This document shows, in pieces, positions 37,401 to 49,838 of a stretch of 64,000 nt of DNA. Source of the stretch: Anisakis pegreffii. Taxonomy: Eukaryota; Nematoda; Chromadorea; Rhabditida; Anisakidae. The notes beneath the pieces are model-generated. The model saw nothing but the letters and a program-made list of their open reading frames with translations. It made no database searches and was not told where the DNA came from. The stretch lies in NCBI GenBank assembly GCA_035041965.1, contig JAPYMA010000898.1, positions 1 through 64,000 of the forward strand. Reading direction: 5' to 3'. The translations under genes were made by a program, and so were the position numbers. Every line of letters starts with the position of its first letter. Within the stretch, counting starts at the first letter, position 1.

Positions 37401-39119
37401 TTTTTCAACGAAATCATCAACTCGCGTTTGGCGCAAACTTGACAAGAAGAATGAACTGATGATGTGATTAATGCAAGAGACCCTCACAATCAGTGAGCCA
37501 AGCCAGAATCGAGGATCGGTGAAGTATTAAGAAGCGTTGGTTGTGCGGTAAATGAGGAAACCGTTCTAAGGGAGAACAGCTGCTCCCACTCGAATTTCTC
37601 GAATGGAATCTACCAACACAGCTATTTTGACCTGTTCTTGGAGAGAAATGCACACTGAGTTGATTATCTTAATTGAAGGATGGCGACGTGCATAAATCTT
37701 GGACTACAAACACTAGAAGCGATAAACGATTTGCATTCACTGGGTTATTTGCATCGAGACATAAAGCCACAAAATTTCACGTCAGGGTTGAACGAGAAAA
37801 TTGAGACAATTTTCCTACTTGATTTTGGTATCGCTCGACGATTCACCGAGAAAAATAGCAAAGCAATTCGGTTGCTCACTTGAATTGTTCCCTTTTCTTA
37901 TTTTTCCACTTATAGATTCGTTTCTATTACTGAGCATAAGTGAAGATGAAATGAATTTCAATAGAGAATGTTGTTCTGAGAATGAAAAAAGTCGCAATCA
38001 ATCAACAAGGACACATTTCTGAGAAATTTTGAGTATTTGTTCGATCGCACGCTTGTGCTCGCGTTGTTTTCTATTCTGACGAGATGGTTTTTGTCGCTCA
38101 GCGACAAAACTGAACTGGAAATTTTGAGGTTACCGAGAGAAATAGTGCGATTTTTGGGCACAGTTCGATTCGCCTCCCGAAATTGCCATCGGTCGCGCGA
38201 GCAGTGTCGACGAGACGATCTCGAATCATGGATATACATGCTGTTTGAGTTCACGGATTGTGGTGTATTACCGTGGTGTCATGCGGTCGATCGAACTGTG
38301 GTTTGTCGAGAGAAAGAAAAACTCTTTGCGGGCACATGTTCGTGTTTGATCTGATCCCAGATTGTAAAGCATTCGATTTCATTAGTCGTAACTCATGAAA
38401 CAAAATTCTGAAGAATCATAACTACTTCATTTATGAATCCATTTATGAATTTATGATCCATCATTTATGAATTCATTATGCCTCGTTTGAAAATGTCATA
38501 AATAATTTTCTTGTCCGCGTCAGAAACAATTCCATCTTAATAGAATTGCTAAGAACAGAGAGCTTTTTTGAATAACACACGAAAGTTTTTGAGCAATTAC
38601 CTGTTTTTTGTTGATAAGAAATTTGTCAGCGGAGAAAATTTCTAGTTCCGAAACAAATTGCACTCTTACCAGAAGAATTTCACAAAATACTTTACTATAT
38701 CGACGAGTTGAATTATCAAAGTGAACCGGATTATGAATACATTGCAACAATGCTTAAGAAAGCAGCAGCAAGAAGAAACATTAATCTAAGTGAGAAATTC
38801 GATTGGCTTAAGCCGAACGATGAAAGTGATGTAAGTGTTTCAACAGCTTGAGTGTTGCTATCGTTTAGGAAAAACTTAAGCGTTGACAACGTGACACGAA
38901 CAAGTTTTGATGACAGGTTTTCTGTTTTTTGGGGCATTCATCTCACGGTACATCCTCTCTAATCCGTTTGAAAGTGAATTCTTCGTCGTAAAACTAAAAT
39001 GGAATTGAATTTTGCACTAAATCTTCTGATCATCATTTCAGAGCAGTTGTTCAAAAAGTGTCAAGAAAAGAACAACTCATAACGCACACAAGAAATCCCG
39101 GCAAAAATTTGTAATCTAA
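34439..39119 (+). CDS. Tau-tubulin-kinase-like (CK1 superfamily) protein kinase, 9 exons
   Basis: Model of 422 residues. Exons: 34439-34618, 34855-34964, 35412-35556, 36004-36082, 37172-37262, 37679-37870, 38129-38337, 38646-38830, 39042-39119 (TAA). Residues 1-95 are a Lys- and Ser-rich tail. Then LPPGVIINTQHNRYEIVAVL leads into the kinase: glycine loop GAGGFG (105-110), FALK lysine 130, HRDIKPQN (Asp 229), DFG (250-252), then FLGTVRFAS and RDDLESWIYMLFE, the TTBK/CK1 form in place of APE. The C-lobe ends DELNYQSEPDYEYIATMLKK, and a basic tail follows. All catalytic residues are present, so it should be an active Ser/Thr kinase. This family is greatly expanded in nematodes, often male- or sperm-expressed; the substrate is unknown. 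Exons 3, 6 and 7 follow CAAG, GAAG and TGAG rather than CAG. ATTAAA at 39153-39158 may be the poly(A) signal. A MITE fills most of intron 4. Confidence 0.85.
36107..36913 (-). mobile_element. hAT-like MITE, full length (807 bp)
   Basis: Inverted relative to the 27093 copy. Left end CAGTGGTTCTCATACGGGG; right end, read on the minus strand, TAGTGGTTATCACGTTCGG. Flanks GTATATTG (36099-36106) and GTATATTT (36914-36921) agree at 7 of 8 bases, a clear 8-bp target duplication. The body shares the AACAGGGTT repeats and CGTCTGAAAAGAATGAGAA blocks of the family. It begins 25 bp after the exon 4 donor of the kinase gene. Confidence 0.8.
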
Positions 39120-40999
39120 TTTTATTTCTTCAACTATCCTCTATTATCGTCCATTAAAAAATATGTATGATATAACTGATAACTGTATCAAACGCAACTT
39201 ATTGTCAGAAGCTCATCGACTTGAACTGCTCGCAAACTCGTTGATATTTAGTGGTACTACGTCATAATGAGCCACCGTCATGTCATCATGAATGACCCCA
39301 ACGACCTTTTATTATGAATATGCGTGCTTCTCAATACTTGCAAATTGTTTTAATCGCTCGTAAATCTCAATTGGTATTCATTGAACTAGTGATTGATCAA
39401 TCGAAGTTTTGTTATTGTTCGCTTGATTATTGCACAATATTTCAGAAATCGTACGAAGGGCGAGATGGCGATTAGCAGCGGTCATATCGAGAGATCATTT
39501 CGCTCGCTTCGATTCGACACTTTCGCGTTGTTTCGCTTGAAATCATCTGAATTCAAATCAGTCAACTTCTTCTTCAATCAGTATTACTATTCCGTTTAAT
39601 ACACTTGAATTAATTCGCATCTGTTCGCTTTCATTAATGCAATCACAATGAAATTCATAACCGTAATTCGTGATGAACAAATGCTGTTTTGAAATGACAA
39701 TAACATTGTACGAGAATTGTTGAAATAAACGAGAATCAAAAGTTGTCGTTTATCATACGATTTGTACTAGTCATCTCTAATGGTTGAACCTGTGAATACA
39801 AATGGATCAACGACCTAATTCGAGTGCGTTCCAAGAGGATCGGCGGCACATTACGTGCATATGAAACGTACAAGTCATAGACCATCACTACTAATCTTAA
39901 ACAAATTGTCATTTCTTCTCGGTATTTTTAAGAATTGAAATGTGGCCTTCATTCATCCACTTAGTATCGATTCAGTCAAACAACCGCAATGATCCGTTTC
40001 ATTTCTCATTTTCATGGGAGTCAGTTCACTCGCTGAAGGCATTCCAGACACTCACTAACGTTATCGTTTATAATCGTTGTTTCTCGACCTATTGATATCC
40101 GTTCTTGAGATTGAATGTATATGATCACGAGTGTTTGATTTTTTCGATCAAGAGTGCTTGGTATCGTTTGAATAAAGTTGAAAATGTTGAAATGTCGTTC
40201 TGTTCAGAAAGTATCGATGGTAGTTGCCGTTAGTTTAATCAATTTGGCGGAGAATGAACTTATTTAATGCTAAAACACATAGAAGACAGCTAATCAAGTT
40301 TTTTGCTTGCAGTATCATTTGCAACAAAATATTTGCGCCATTAAAATAACCCGTTTATTTCTAATGAAACGTATCATTTTGATAGACGAACGAATTTTTA
40401 CACCACGTCAAATAATTATTGACTGTTTAAGTTGATATAATTAGCATTCATCTGCAGCTCATCAGAATCCAATGAAAAAAGTTCTAGAAAGATGTCAGCG
40501 TAATGTTGAAATGGAATTCGAAACTTGGGAGTATGAGATGAAAAGAAATTAAATTACCCACGAGACGTAAGGGTGGATCAAATTTGGATCTCCTGAGGAA
40601 CCATCTTCAACCTCTGCTTCCAGCACAACACATATCCCCATACAATAGCCGAAATTGTACACCGAAGTCGGATGAAATTCATTTAAACGACATAATTTAC
40701 TTGTTTCGAAAATTTTGCATTTGTTGTACTTTTTTTGTACTCTTTGCTCAGAATACTTACAATTGGTATTTCCTATTAGGGCATCGAATCTATCAAAATT
40801 AGATTTTGATTGTATTTGTTGTGGATTAGTTTGGCGAGGAATTAGTTTTATCAGTGTGCGTGATCACTGAGTTCGTCGAACTAAGTGCTTAAGACGATGA
40901 TGTTTTTGGGACCAAAATGCTGGAAACTTAGATGTTGACAACTGAAAAACAATAGTCGTAGCAATTTTAACACCATTTGATAAATGACAAATTGAGGAA
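39120..40999 (+). other. Stretch after the kinase gene
   Basis: 3'UTR of the kinase, then AT-rich DNA. A 44-codon frame after ATATTTCAG (39464-39598, MAISSGHIERSFRSLRFDTF) and a frame at 40584-40802 are open but isolated. No gene supported. Confidence 0.4.
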
Positions 41000-41421
41000 T
41001 TAGAAAACGATGCTCAGAACCTGAAATATGCGAGCATAAATTCAATCGATGCACCACGTTACTATATAAAAGCAATTCGAGCTTTAAAAAAAAGCATTTG
41101 TTCCAAAACGTGTTTACTTCCAAGTCGGTAGGGTAGTTCCGTCTCATTTTGATCATCTCACTTTGGTCATCTTCTCTCATCAGCTTAAAATTATTTGCTT
41201 TTCACTTACTTTTTTATCGCACCTATCATCTACCTTCAGAAGCGCCAAACTGACCGTATCACATACTTGTAAAGCTTCTTGGACAAGCCCATCTGTAGAA
41301 TACATCTTAAGAGTATCGATCGTATTGGACTGTTGATACAAGTCACACTCAGATGAATGAACGAAAATAACGAATTTTATGATACTGATTGTTTTGTAAC
41401 GATGGACGGCAATTTCGCCAT
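41000..41421 (-). CDS. Candidate small gene divergent from elongase 1
   Basis: Minus-strand model. Exon 1 41386-41421 (MAKLPSIVTKQS, donor GTATCA); exon 2 41210-41329 after ATCAACAG (SNTIDTLKMYSTDGLVQEAL then QVCDTVSLALLKVDDRCDKK, donor GTAAGT); possible exon 3 41118-41183 (LMREDDQSEMIKMRRNYPTD, then LE) and exon 4 41000-41020 (VLSIVF, TAA). All boundaries are phase 0, giving about 80 residues. The first two exons, separated by a 56-bp intron, are convincing. The step to exon 3 would need an intron of only 26 bp, which is doubtful. The LLKVDD stretch faintly recalls C-termini of CCT chaperonin subunits, but no other part of one is present, so the family is left open. The start is 228 bp from the elongase 1 ATG on the other strand, a shared promoter arrangement. 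Confidence 0.4.
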
Positions 41422-41649
41422 TAAGCAAACACCTAGTAGTTTCGCAATCCTTTCATGCAAACGAATCTAATTTTCACTGAACAAATGCGAAGCTGTGGTT
41501 TGATTTGTTGACGTTGCGATATCGTTGACTGAATTCTATGGTGATTCCGATTGAAATTGGATCATTTCGTCGTACACTGTCATTATGATCCTGTTCGTCA
41601 GTACGAAAAAACTGATGAAATGCGATGAGTGAAGTTGCTTGGATTTAGG

Positions 41650-44038
41650 ATGATACCGTTGCTGGAGTGGTTCAACCAATTCGAGCTGTATCGACCAAAC
41701 TCCACTGTTGCTCCACTTCATAATTATTATCGCTACAGGTAGGTTCGTTCGTTCGTGTTTGCACTCGAAGTTCAAAAATTTTCACTTAGCCATAATTCAC
41801 TAGAAACTTGCGAGGAACCAATTTCCTCGTGTGCAATTTGACGAGTTTGTTGAACGATTATCGATAAGTTTGATATTATATAAATTGATTAAATGTGGAA
41901 ACACCACACTGATCTCCATTTTATATCAATCGTTTTTGGTGTATTAGCGATGCACTTTTGCAAAGAGTATGTTGAAAAGTAATGAACATTTTTTTGCATT
42001 TAATAAGACGACCGTTGTGAAGTTGGTTGTACAAAAATATTATGCATAAGCGAGTGTAAAGTGGTCTTAAGAGGCAGTGTGTAAGAAATATAAGCAGAAT
42101 GAATTCATGCTCAATGAGAATCATCGCATCGAACAGGTTGTGAATAAATGAATGAACAAACTGCTTGTTGAAACTTGTTGATAATAAATCATCGCCAATT
42201 GAATAAAACCAACTGACTAGATGTTTTCTTATGACAGCTATGCGCTACCGTTTGAGCAAGTCTTGGATCCTGTTGAGAAGACGATATTTTTGCAAGACAA
42301 TTGGCACACAACGATCACAATATCGATCACATATTTCATAATCGTGAAACTCATTCAACGCATCATGCAGCAACGAGAAGCATTCCATTTGAAGTGGCCT
42401 CTTTTCGCATGGAACGCATCACTTGCCGTCTTCAGCACAATCGGTTTCATTCGTTTCTCAGAGGTTGATTATCTGGTCGAATAAGTTTGTTCGTTCATGA
42501 GTGCTCTCTGATCCTGTCAGCAGAGTTGCTTCGAATAGATCTCGAAAACTTCGCGAAATGATCGTTAAATCTGTGGAATTGGTAAACGAATGAGAATGGT
42601 TGAAGTTGTTTGAAGGATGTGTTCGAATCGTTGATCCATCAAGGAACTTATCGAACGTTCTGCTATTCGGTTCATCCGAATGATGTTGCCGCTTTTTGGG
42701 CGCTATTGTTTGCGCTGTCGAAGTTGGTTGAACTCGGTGATACACTTTTCGTTGTACTCAGGAAGAAACCACTCATATTTCTTCATTACTACCATCATGC
42801 GGCCACCTTGATTTATACGGTGCATTCGGGTAAGTTGTCATTTCATAGGCTCTCATTCAGATCCTCTTTGCTGCCCTCAAGAAATTTATCACCAATTTGA
42901 TTTCCCCATCCGAAGATACATTGAGCTGCTCATCATGCCGCATTGGAGCGCAAACTTTAAGTGTATACGTTGTCATCGCTCGGCGAATGCATCAAATGAC
43001 TATGAGTGAAGAACAGCTGGAATGAAAAGGCTGGAATGAATTTCAATTCGGTAAATTGTGTTTTAGGTGCCGAGAACACTGGCTCGGGACGTGCATTCAT
43101 CAGTATGAATTTTTTCGCGCATTCAATCATGTACACTTACTACGCATGTACTGCGCTTGGAATTCGGCCACCAAAGTAATAAATAATATTATGTCGGAGA
43201 ATTTTTCTGAGTTACTGAAGCAAAAATGATTTTGAACAACCAGTAATAAAAGAAAAAATGTGACTAGAAGGAAAAAGTGTCAGAAATGTCATCTTCTCAA
43301 AGAATTTGGAAAAATGTTATGAATGATCTACAAGAGAACGATAGAGATTCTTTTTTTTACTTCATAATTATTGGGTTTTTTTGCCAACATCACGAATCAG
43401 CTCAACCATGAAAAATTAGTGATTTTTACTTATTTTTACGAGTTAATGACGAATACTTTCTTGAATTAATGACACTTTCATTGTGAGATAATACATTAAG
43501 ACTCTTGTCACACTTAATTGCGGAAATGAATCCGTCTTATACACAGTAATGACACCAAGCAAAATTTAGGCTCGTTTCAATGAGCGTAACTTCTGTTCAA
43601 ACTGTGCAAATGCTCCTTGGAGTTGCAGTTTCAGCGTACATCTATCACATCAAGGCCGTTGAACATCGAGCGTCAGAATTTATTTATTAATTTTTTAAAA
43701 TTTCAAATTGATGATTTAATTAGAATCCTTTTCAAACTGATCACTGGATTTTATGTAAACATTCGAATAACTCTTTTATTTTGTAGAACTTTCGCAAAAA
43801 AAATCGATTACTCTGAACATGATTTGTTGACTATTTTTAATAATCCTCAAGTATTTTAAGCCACTTCAAAAACTATTCTCATATCATCAATAATTTCAGA
43901 TGTCAACAATCCATGAGCAATCTCTTGCTCGCGTTCATTTTGTACGTCACATTCGCAATTTTGTTCGTTAAATTCTTCATTGAAACCTATATAACAAGAC
44001 GACGAAGGAAACAGAAAGCGTTGGATAAAACTGATTGA
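41650..44038 (+). CDS. ELO-family very-long-chain fatty acid elongase 1
   Basis: Condensing enzyme (3-ketoacyl-CoA synthase) of the ER fatty-acid elongation cycle; 292 residues. Exons: 41650-41738, 42238-42463, 42616-42829, 43067-43175, 43570-43671, 43900-44038 (TGA). Exon 1 encodes MIPLLEWFNQFELYRPNSTV and is preceded by GGATTTAG, a likely trans-splice or 5'UTR acceptor. Exon 2 holds YALPFEQVLDPV and the first membrane segments. Exon 3 holds SKLVELGDTLFVVLRKKPLI and the catalytic histidine box FLHYYHH. Exon 4 has MNFFAHSIMYTYYACTALG; exon 6 ends TRRRRKQKALDKTD, a basic ER tail. HxYHH and MNxxxHxxMYxYYA are the pattern of the ELOVL3/6 branch (saturated and monounsaturated acyl-CoA); this substrate guess is inference. 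AATAAA at 44270-44275. Exon 3 starts after TTTGAAG. Confidence 0.88.
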
Positions 44039-46061
44039 TTCATCGAAACCCGTATGATGTGTCGGTCGTCTGTTTTCGGTTTCGTTCGCAAAACGTTTGC
44101 ATGTTGTCGTCGACTGAGGTGCTAAGCACATCCATCAAATCTCATGATCAAATAATCTGTCAATGGTGCTAATCAAATCGCTCATAACAAACGTTGCCTC
44201 AGTGAACTCGAATGAGGAGGCTTCAACTTTTACTTCTGTGTTAAACCTGCAAAGTTATTGCTAGCTGTGAATAAAGTGATTCGTTTAAAATCCCAATAGC
44301 GGATGTTCTAATGCAAGAAGTTGAATTCTCAAAATTGTTCAGAACAAAGACTTCTAGTGAACCAGATGGATGAATGATGATAACCTCGAAGAGCATGCTA
44401 GATTCGGAGAATCGATTCGGCTAGATTCGAGTGGTATGAACCGCTGTCGCTCGAGCTGTTCAAAGAAGCTAATAGAACAATTTCTGAAGGAGTTAGAGCA
44501 CGTGAAAATTATCAGTGAAACACTAGTTTTCATGTGAACTTGAATTATGTACGTGAACAACGATTGGATTCGTAATATTACTGAAATATTACTGACAGAG
44601 CAACCTAACAACATTCAGTGAAAACTGTTTTGATTGATGAATCTAATATTTTTTTCGAACGGAAAACTCGTCGATTCGTCGAAAATAACTGCTATTCAAC
44701 ATTCGGGGAAGTGAATTATCATAATGATTTCTTGCATCAGCGAATTGTAATGCAAGTATGCCTCAGCAAATGAATGGGGAAACGTAAAACATATTGTTAA
44801 TCTAAAAGAAAAAACAAAATTAAAGAAGTTTTTCGGACGAAAACAAGTTTCTTCTATCATTTGCTGAATTACCAAATAAAAGCACCGAAAAGAGCACTTC
44901 AGAAATTGTGCTCGATTATGGTGTGTTCATGGTGCGAGCATTCGTCTGTCTTATCATTTTATTATTTCAAAGCTGGTTTGGCTCATCCGTAATTTTATGA
45001 TTAATTCTGTTGTCTCACAATCATTTTTGTATTCACAAATGAATTTATGAGCAAACATGCGCTGAATGTGGACCGTTTTCTTTGTTGTATTCATTTTTCA
45101 TTATTAAAACGTTGTATAATTGATGAGCTGCTTGTAAATAAATAACTTTTTGCTTCAGTCTCCTGTTAAATTAGAAAGCCGCATGAGAACTTGGTGAGCA
45201 TTAAGCAAAAAGAATATCATATGGGTCCTTTCAATTGCGATCGAATGTGCCTATTTAAGCAATGTCTGTAAACCTTGTGGACACTGCTTTAGATAGCAAT
45301 ATTGAAAGTTAGCAGTTACGAGGACTAACATTATCAGTAATAAGAAAGAGGTCCATCTGATTAAGCTGAGTGATATTCAGCTGAAAAAAAAAACGATGTG
45401 CAGCTAAATCATATAAGAGTCTCGAAACCAAAGGTACTAGTGCATCCGATTCAATGCAACAATAGTCAGTGTTTTACTGAACCTCAGATTTCATGCTATC
45501 TAGCTACTCGCCATGACAATGGCTGTAAAATTTTTCTAACAGTTAGTTGAAACTGATCATTTTTTTCCCAGTGAGAGCAATTATATTCCAATGATAGCGA
45601 GATTTGAGAGGGTGTTTTCGGTACAGATAACAACAGCAAACAAATAAATATTAAGTTTTGAAGTTTTTTGCAGTTCACTTAAGTGTTCAAATTTTCAATG
45701 AAGTTTGAACTACTGCAGAAAAATTTTTCCATCGACTTGGTTATATTTGTCGGTTTGTCTGAAGGTTCGTTTGGTAGGCAGACACCAAACCCGTAAGACT
45801 TATCAACATTTTTGATGATGAAATGATCACGTGTGAAATTATAATTGATGGAAACAATATCGAACGCCTCTTTTCATATTTCTCTTTCAAACTTTCAGTT
45901 ATCTCTTCATTTACTGGAGAACATCATGTGTCGCACAATTCCTTTTTCAAGTCGTCTTATAAAAACTCACGCAGTGGTCTTGTTATTAATGTTGTTTCGT
46001 TTCTGATGTCAATTTGCTTCAGCGATGAATTGATTGTTCAGGTAAGTGCATTCATTGAACG
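44039..46061 (+). other. Spacer between elongases 1 and 2
   Basis: Elongase 1 3'UTR, then AT-rich DNA. A plus frame at 45823-46068 runs up to TTGTTCAGGTAAGTGC just before the elongase 2 start, but nothing else supports it as an exon. A minus frame at 45496-45678 with a signal-like segment has no ATG. No gene supported. Confidence 0.4.
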
Positions 46062-48919
46062 ATGGTGAACTGGCTCGACAATGCCAAGCAAATGATCAGT
46101 TCGCAGTTTGGTCGAATCAACGAATTTGAAATCTACGCGAACAATACAACCACTACTCTTCACAACAATTATGTCTACAAGTAAGATCTTTGTTATCATT
46201 AGTATTAATCATTCTCACTGCTGTCATTGCATGATGACAGCTCATTTGCTGTGAATTTGTAACGATATAAATTCACGATGGCTCCGATAATGTTTTCAAT
46301 GAATGATAACTGATCACTAATTGATAAAAACTCTACATCATCAGTAGCGCTGAGCGTTCTGTCACAAACTGATACGATCATTATTCAGGCAGAGAAATTG
46401 CTAGGCATCACTTATCAACGGATCTAAAACATTCAAGCAAATTGAATGACGCTGTTGTTTCCGAATCTTGTGTCCAAAACTATGAAATTGACCAGCTCTC
46501 ATACACACTTATTCGTTTGATTAAAATTATGAGTGGCTTGCATTCCAATTGTCTCTAAAAGAGTTTGTGTTGGGATTAAGTATAGAATATTAAAGATTCG
46601 CTCTGCCGTTCGAGCGCATCGATGATCCAGTTGGTTGCACATTACTGCTGCAAAAGTATTGGTATCATTCGATAACAATCTCACTTATTTACTTCATAAG
46701 TGTCAAATTGATTCAACGTGTAATGCAAGATCGAGAACCATTTCAACTAAAAACACCACTGTTTTATTGGAATCTTGGACTGGCGATTTTCAGTATCATA
46801 GGATTCGTTCGCACGATTGAGGTCCGATTTGATCATTACATTTGAAAAAAAACAAGAAAGATAAACCTCTTGATTCATCTCAGAATCACATGCATCTTGC
46901 ATGTTCTCTCTGAATGGAGCGAGAAATTTCTTTTCAAAAAGTTTTTGCCGTGTTGTTTCGTTTCAACGGACACCATTTGCATTTGCAGTGCTCCTAAATT
47001 GGATTAATTGTCTACATCAAATCAGTCTCAGTCGCATGTTAATATGAGTTAATTCGCTCATATATGAGTGAAAGTGTTTTCGCAAAATCCATTCGCACAC
47101 AACGAACTAACGCTAATAGATGATGGACTACTGATTGCATATGATATTTTCAGGATACGATTTATAGTATGTTTTATCTTGGTTTACATCGTTCGCTATG
47201 CTACACAATTCATCCACGTGGTGTGGCTGCGTTTTGGGCGTTAGCATTTGCAATCTCGAAAGTTGTCGAATTGGGTGATACCTACTTCATTGTGATGAGG
47301 AAAAGACCACTCATTTTCTTGCACTGTTACCATCATATCGCTGTTATCATTGGCGCTGCTCATGGAGGTTCCATTTCGTTGCATTTTCCGGCTTTTCAGC
47401 AATTCAATTGATCTACAGTTGGGGTCAATGAAATCAGTCATTTCCGTAGTGCCAAGATGCCAAATTCGCGAATTTGATCAATTCATAGCATGAATTGTTT
47501 TTCAATGTGAAAAATGTTCGATTTTTCATTCATTGCCAGTGATTTTTCAAGCGTTCGAATGCATTGGACAAGTGAAATATGCAGATTTTGTGCTGATGAA
47601 ATGTGAAATAACGAATCAAATCTCGTAGTCGTTTTTTTTGTGAGAGTATGTGGTAAGAAAACACTGCATGGATGATAAATAGATTCGTGACACTTGGATT
47701 GGTCTTGAATGTTACCAATGAGGATGGACTGGAAATTTGCAGTGAACGTTTTGCATTTCAGGAGCAGCACATGCAGCTCATGGGCGTTTCTTTGTTTCAA
47801 TGAATTTCTTCGTGCATTCCATAATGTACAGCTACTACGCGTGTACTTCAGCCGGTTTTAAGCCTTCGAGGTTCGAACTGAATTCGATTGAATTATAGCA
47901 TATCCAGCCGGGTGAATACATGAATTATCACACAATCAGTGATTTGTGAAGCTTCGTTTGCAACACGAACCGATTCGGCTTGCTTGAAATTCCTGATTTC
48001 TAGAGTAGAATCTAAAAACAAAGGATTAATTTCCAATTTTGTTGCTCGAAATTAAAGCAAACCTCTTTTATGGATTCTGTGTTCGTTGAGAGCGAAATTT
48101 CATTCATTCAGCAGTAATTTACTACGAAGACAAATAATCTAGGAAAGCAGTCTTTTGGATAAGGGTCCAAACAAATAGATGCGTATTCTCTTGGACAATT
48201 GTACTCTTTTGAGAGGACAGATTATTTTCTCTTCACCAGAAGATCACTGACTAGAATATTATTATGCTCCTGATGTGTGTGTCATGAGTTGTATCGACTG
48301 GCATTGGTTAAAGGTAAATGAAATGAAGAGTTCATTGCAGGCTGATGGCAATGCTCGTCACAACGCTTCAAATCATACAAATGTTCGGTGGTATCACAGT
48401 CAACTATTTGGTTCATCAGATCAAACTTCACGGGACTGAACCGTAAGTAACTTACATCTGCACAACTCACAGAATCGACTCATTTCGTCGTAAAAACTTT
48501 CACTGGCCTCTATCAAATTCATAAGAATCATTGCGTTAGAATTCATCCAGCTATAAGCTGATTTTAAATGCGTTAGAATTTCCAATATTACTGATCTTAA
48601 TATGCAACCAGTGCGGTTCAACCCTCATCATTTTTTGTTATTCTGTCCGAATCTTCAGTAATTTATCATTCGTTCGGCTCGCAGCTCTCATCATTGGCCG
48701 TTTTAATTCACGTCGAATGAAATTCTCAAACCGAAAGGCATCAATTAAGCGCATCATCACCTCAAAATGAGTTCGCATTGCAGGTGTCAACAGTCGATGG
48801 GACACGTGTACCTTGGATATTTTGTGTATGGTACATTCGCAGTACTCTTCATTAACTTCTACCTTCATGCTTACTTCCTGCAACCCAAGCAAAAGTTCGT
48901 CAAGAAAAAGGCTGAATGA
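46062..48919 (+). CDS. ELO-family very-long-chain fatty acid elongase 2
   Basis: Paralogue of the gene at 41650; 301 residues. Exons: 46062-46180, 46596-46821, 47154-47367, 47762-47870, 48341-48442, 48784-48919 (TGA). Exon 1 MVNWLDNAKQMISSQFGRIN, then EFEIYANNTTTTLHNNYVYK with likely N-glycosylation sites. Exon 2 FALPFERIDDPVG and membrane segments; exon 3 SKVVELGDTYFIVMRKRPLI and the histidine box FLHCYHH. Cysteine at the second position of the box differs from the tyrosine of its two neighbours. Exon 4 MNFFVHSIMYSYYACTSAG; exon 6 ends in a dilysine ER-retrieval signal (KKKAE, Lys at -3 and -4). Exons 2-5 have exactly the lengths seen in the other two elongases (226, 214, 109, 102 bp). Exon 2 starts after ATTAAAG. 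AATAAA near 49117. Confidence 0.88.
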
Positions 48920-49838
48920 ATGACACACACACATACGAGCTGAATGTTTCGATCACACTCATGCCTATATCTACGGTATTATTAGAAATAAGATTTGCTC
49001 TCCGATTGTTTCATCCGGATAATCGCCAATGTTTCGAATAGAACTGCGTTTAGCCGTCAACCAATCTCGATTTGCATCTGACACATTCAATACCTCTAGA
49101 ATTATCTTATGAAAGCAATAAAGCCATACTGCACACACCATCAGAAGCGCTTACATGCCATATCATCACATCTAATCATTCAATGAAGCGAAGAGTCACT
49201 GACGATACCTGCATGCCTGAATACCTGCAGGATTCTTCGGCCTCTTGCTGTGGCTTAAACATGATATATCTGATTACTCGAACGAGTGCCAAACCTGAAT
49301 TTTTTTGTAATACTCGATGGGTCTAATGGAGATAGTCTCGGAGTTTCTGCTCTAGCATAATGTGAAACCTCATCTGGAAGCCTAGTTTCAAAGTTTGCTT
49401 CGTTTTATACGAATCACACAATCATAAACTTGCGGAAGACGAAACCTAACACAAAAAAGTCCTGCTCTACAGACCGCATTTCGAAGACACCAAGAAACTT
49501 CATCAATTTCGGCTAACCTATGTCATAATTTCGCATTTCCGTGAATCATTTTGTGGGAAAATTATTCATTTGTTACTTGCACAAAGGAGATATATGTACA
49601 ATTTCCGATAGAGTGAATTTATATGCAAAAGTTTCACAGAGGAACGGTATCGTTTATTTATCGAATTACAGACATTTAAACAAACGAAACGTATTCGATT
49701 CAATAAAAAACGAGCCATTTAGAACGATTTCTCAAATTGAATTGACTCCAAAGATATTATGCAAGATTCACAATACACCACATTCACACACAAATAATTC
49801 ACTTAACCAAATTACGAGTGTGAAGAACGTTCTCTTTA
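48920..49838 (+). other. Convergent 3' ends of elongase 2 and serpin E
   Basis: Holds the elongase 2 3'UTR and, on the minus strand, the serpin E 3'UTR with its AATAAA (TTTATT at 49653-49658). Frames at 49072-49326 and 49541-49858 are chance frames; the latter is the antisense of serpin 3'UTR. Confidence 0.5.

Noticed and set aside
41210..41329. CCT/TCP-1 chaperonin C-terminus
   Set aside because: Only a weak LLKVDD likeness; no other chaperonin motif (for example NDGATIL) anywhere nearby, and an ATG exon lies directly upstream.
45496..45678. Minus-strand frame with a signal-peptide-like segment
   Set aside because: No ATG; an in-frame stop precedes its first codon and no acceptor of good quality is present.
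49072..49326. 84-codon plus frame between elongase 2 and serpin E
   Set aside because: Lies over the probable elongase 2 poly(A) site; no ATG at its start and no family match.
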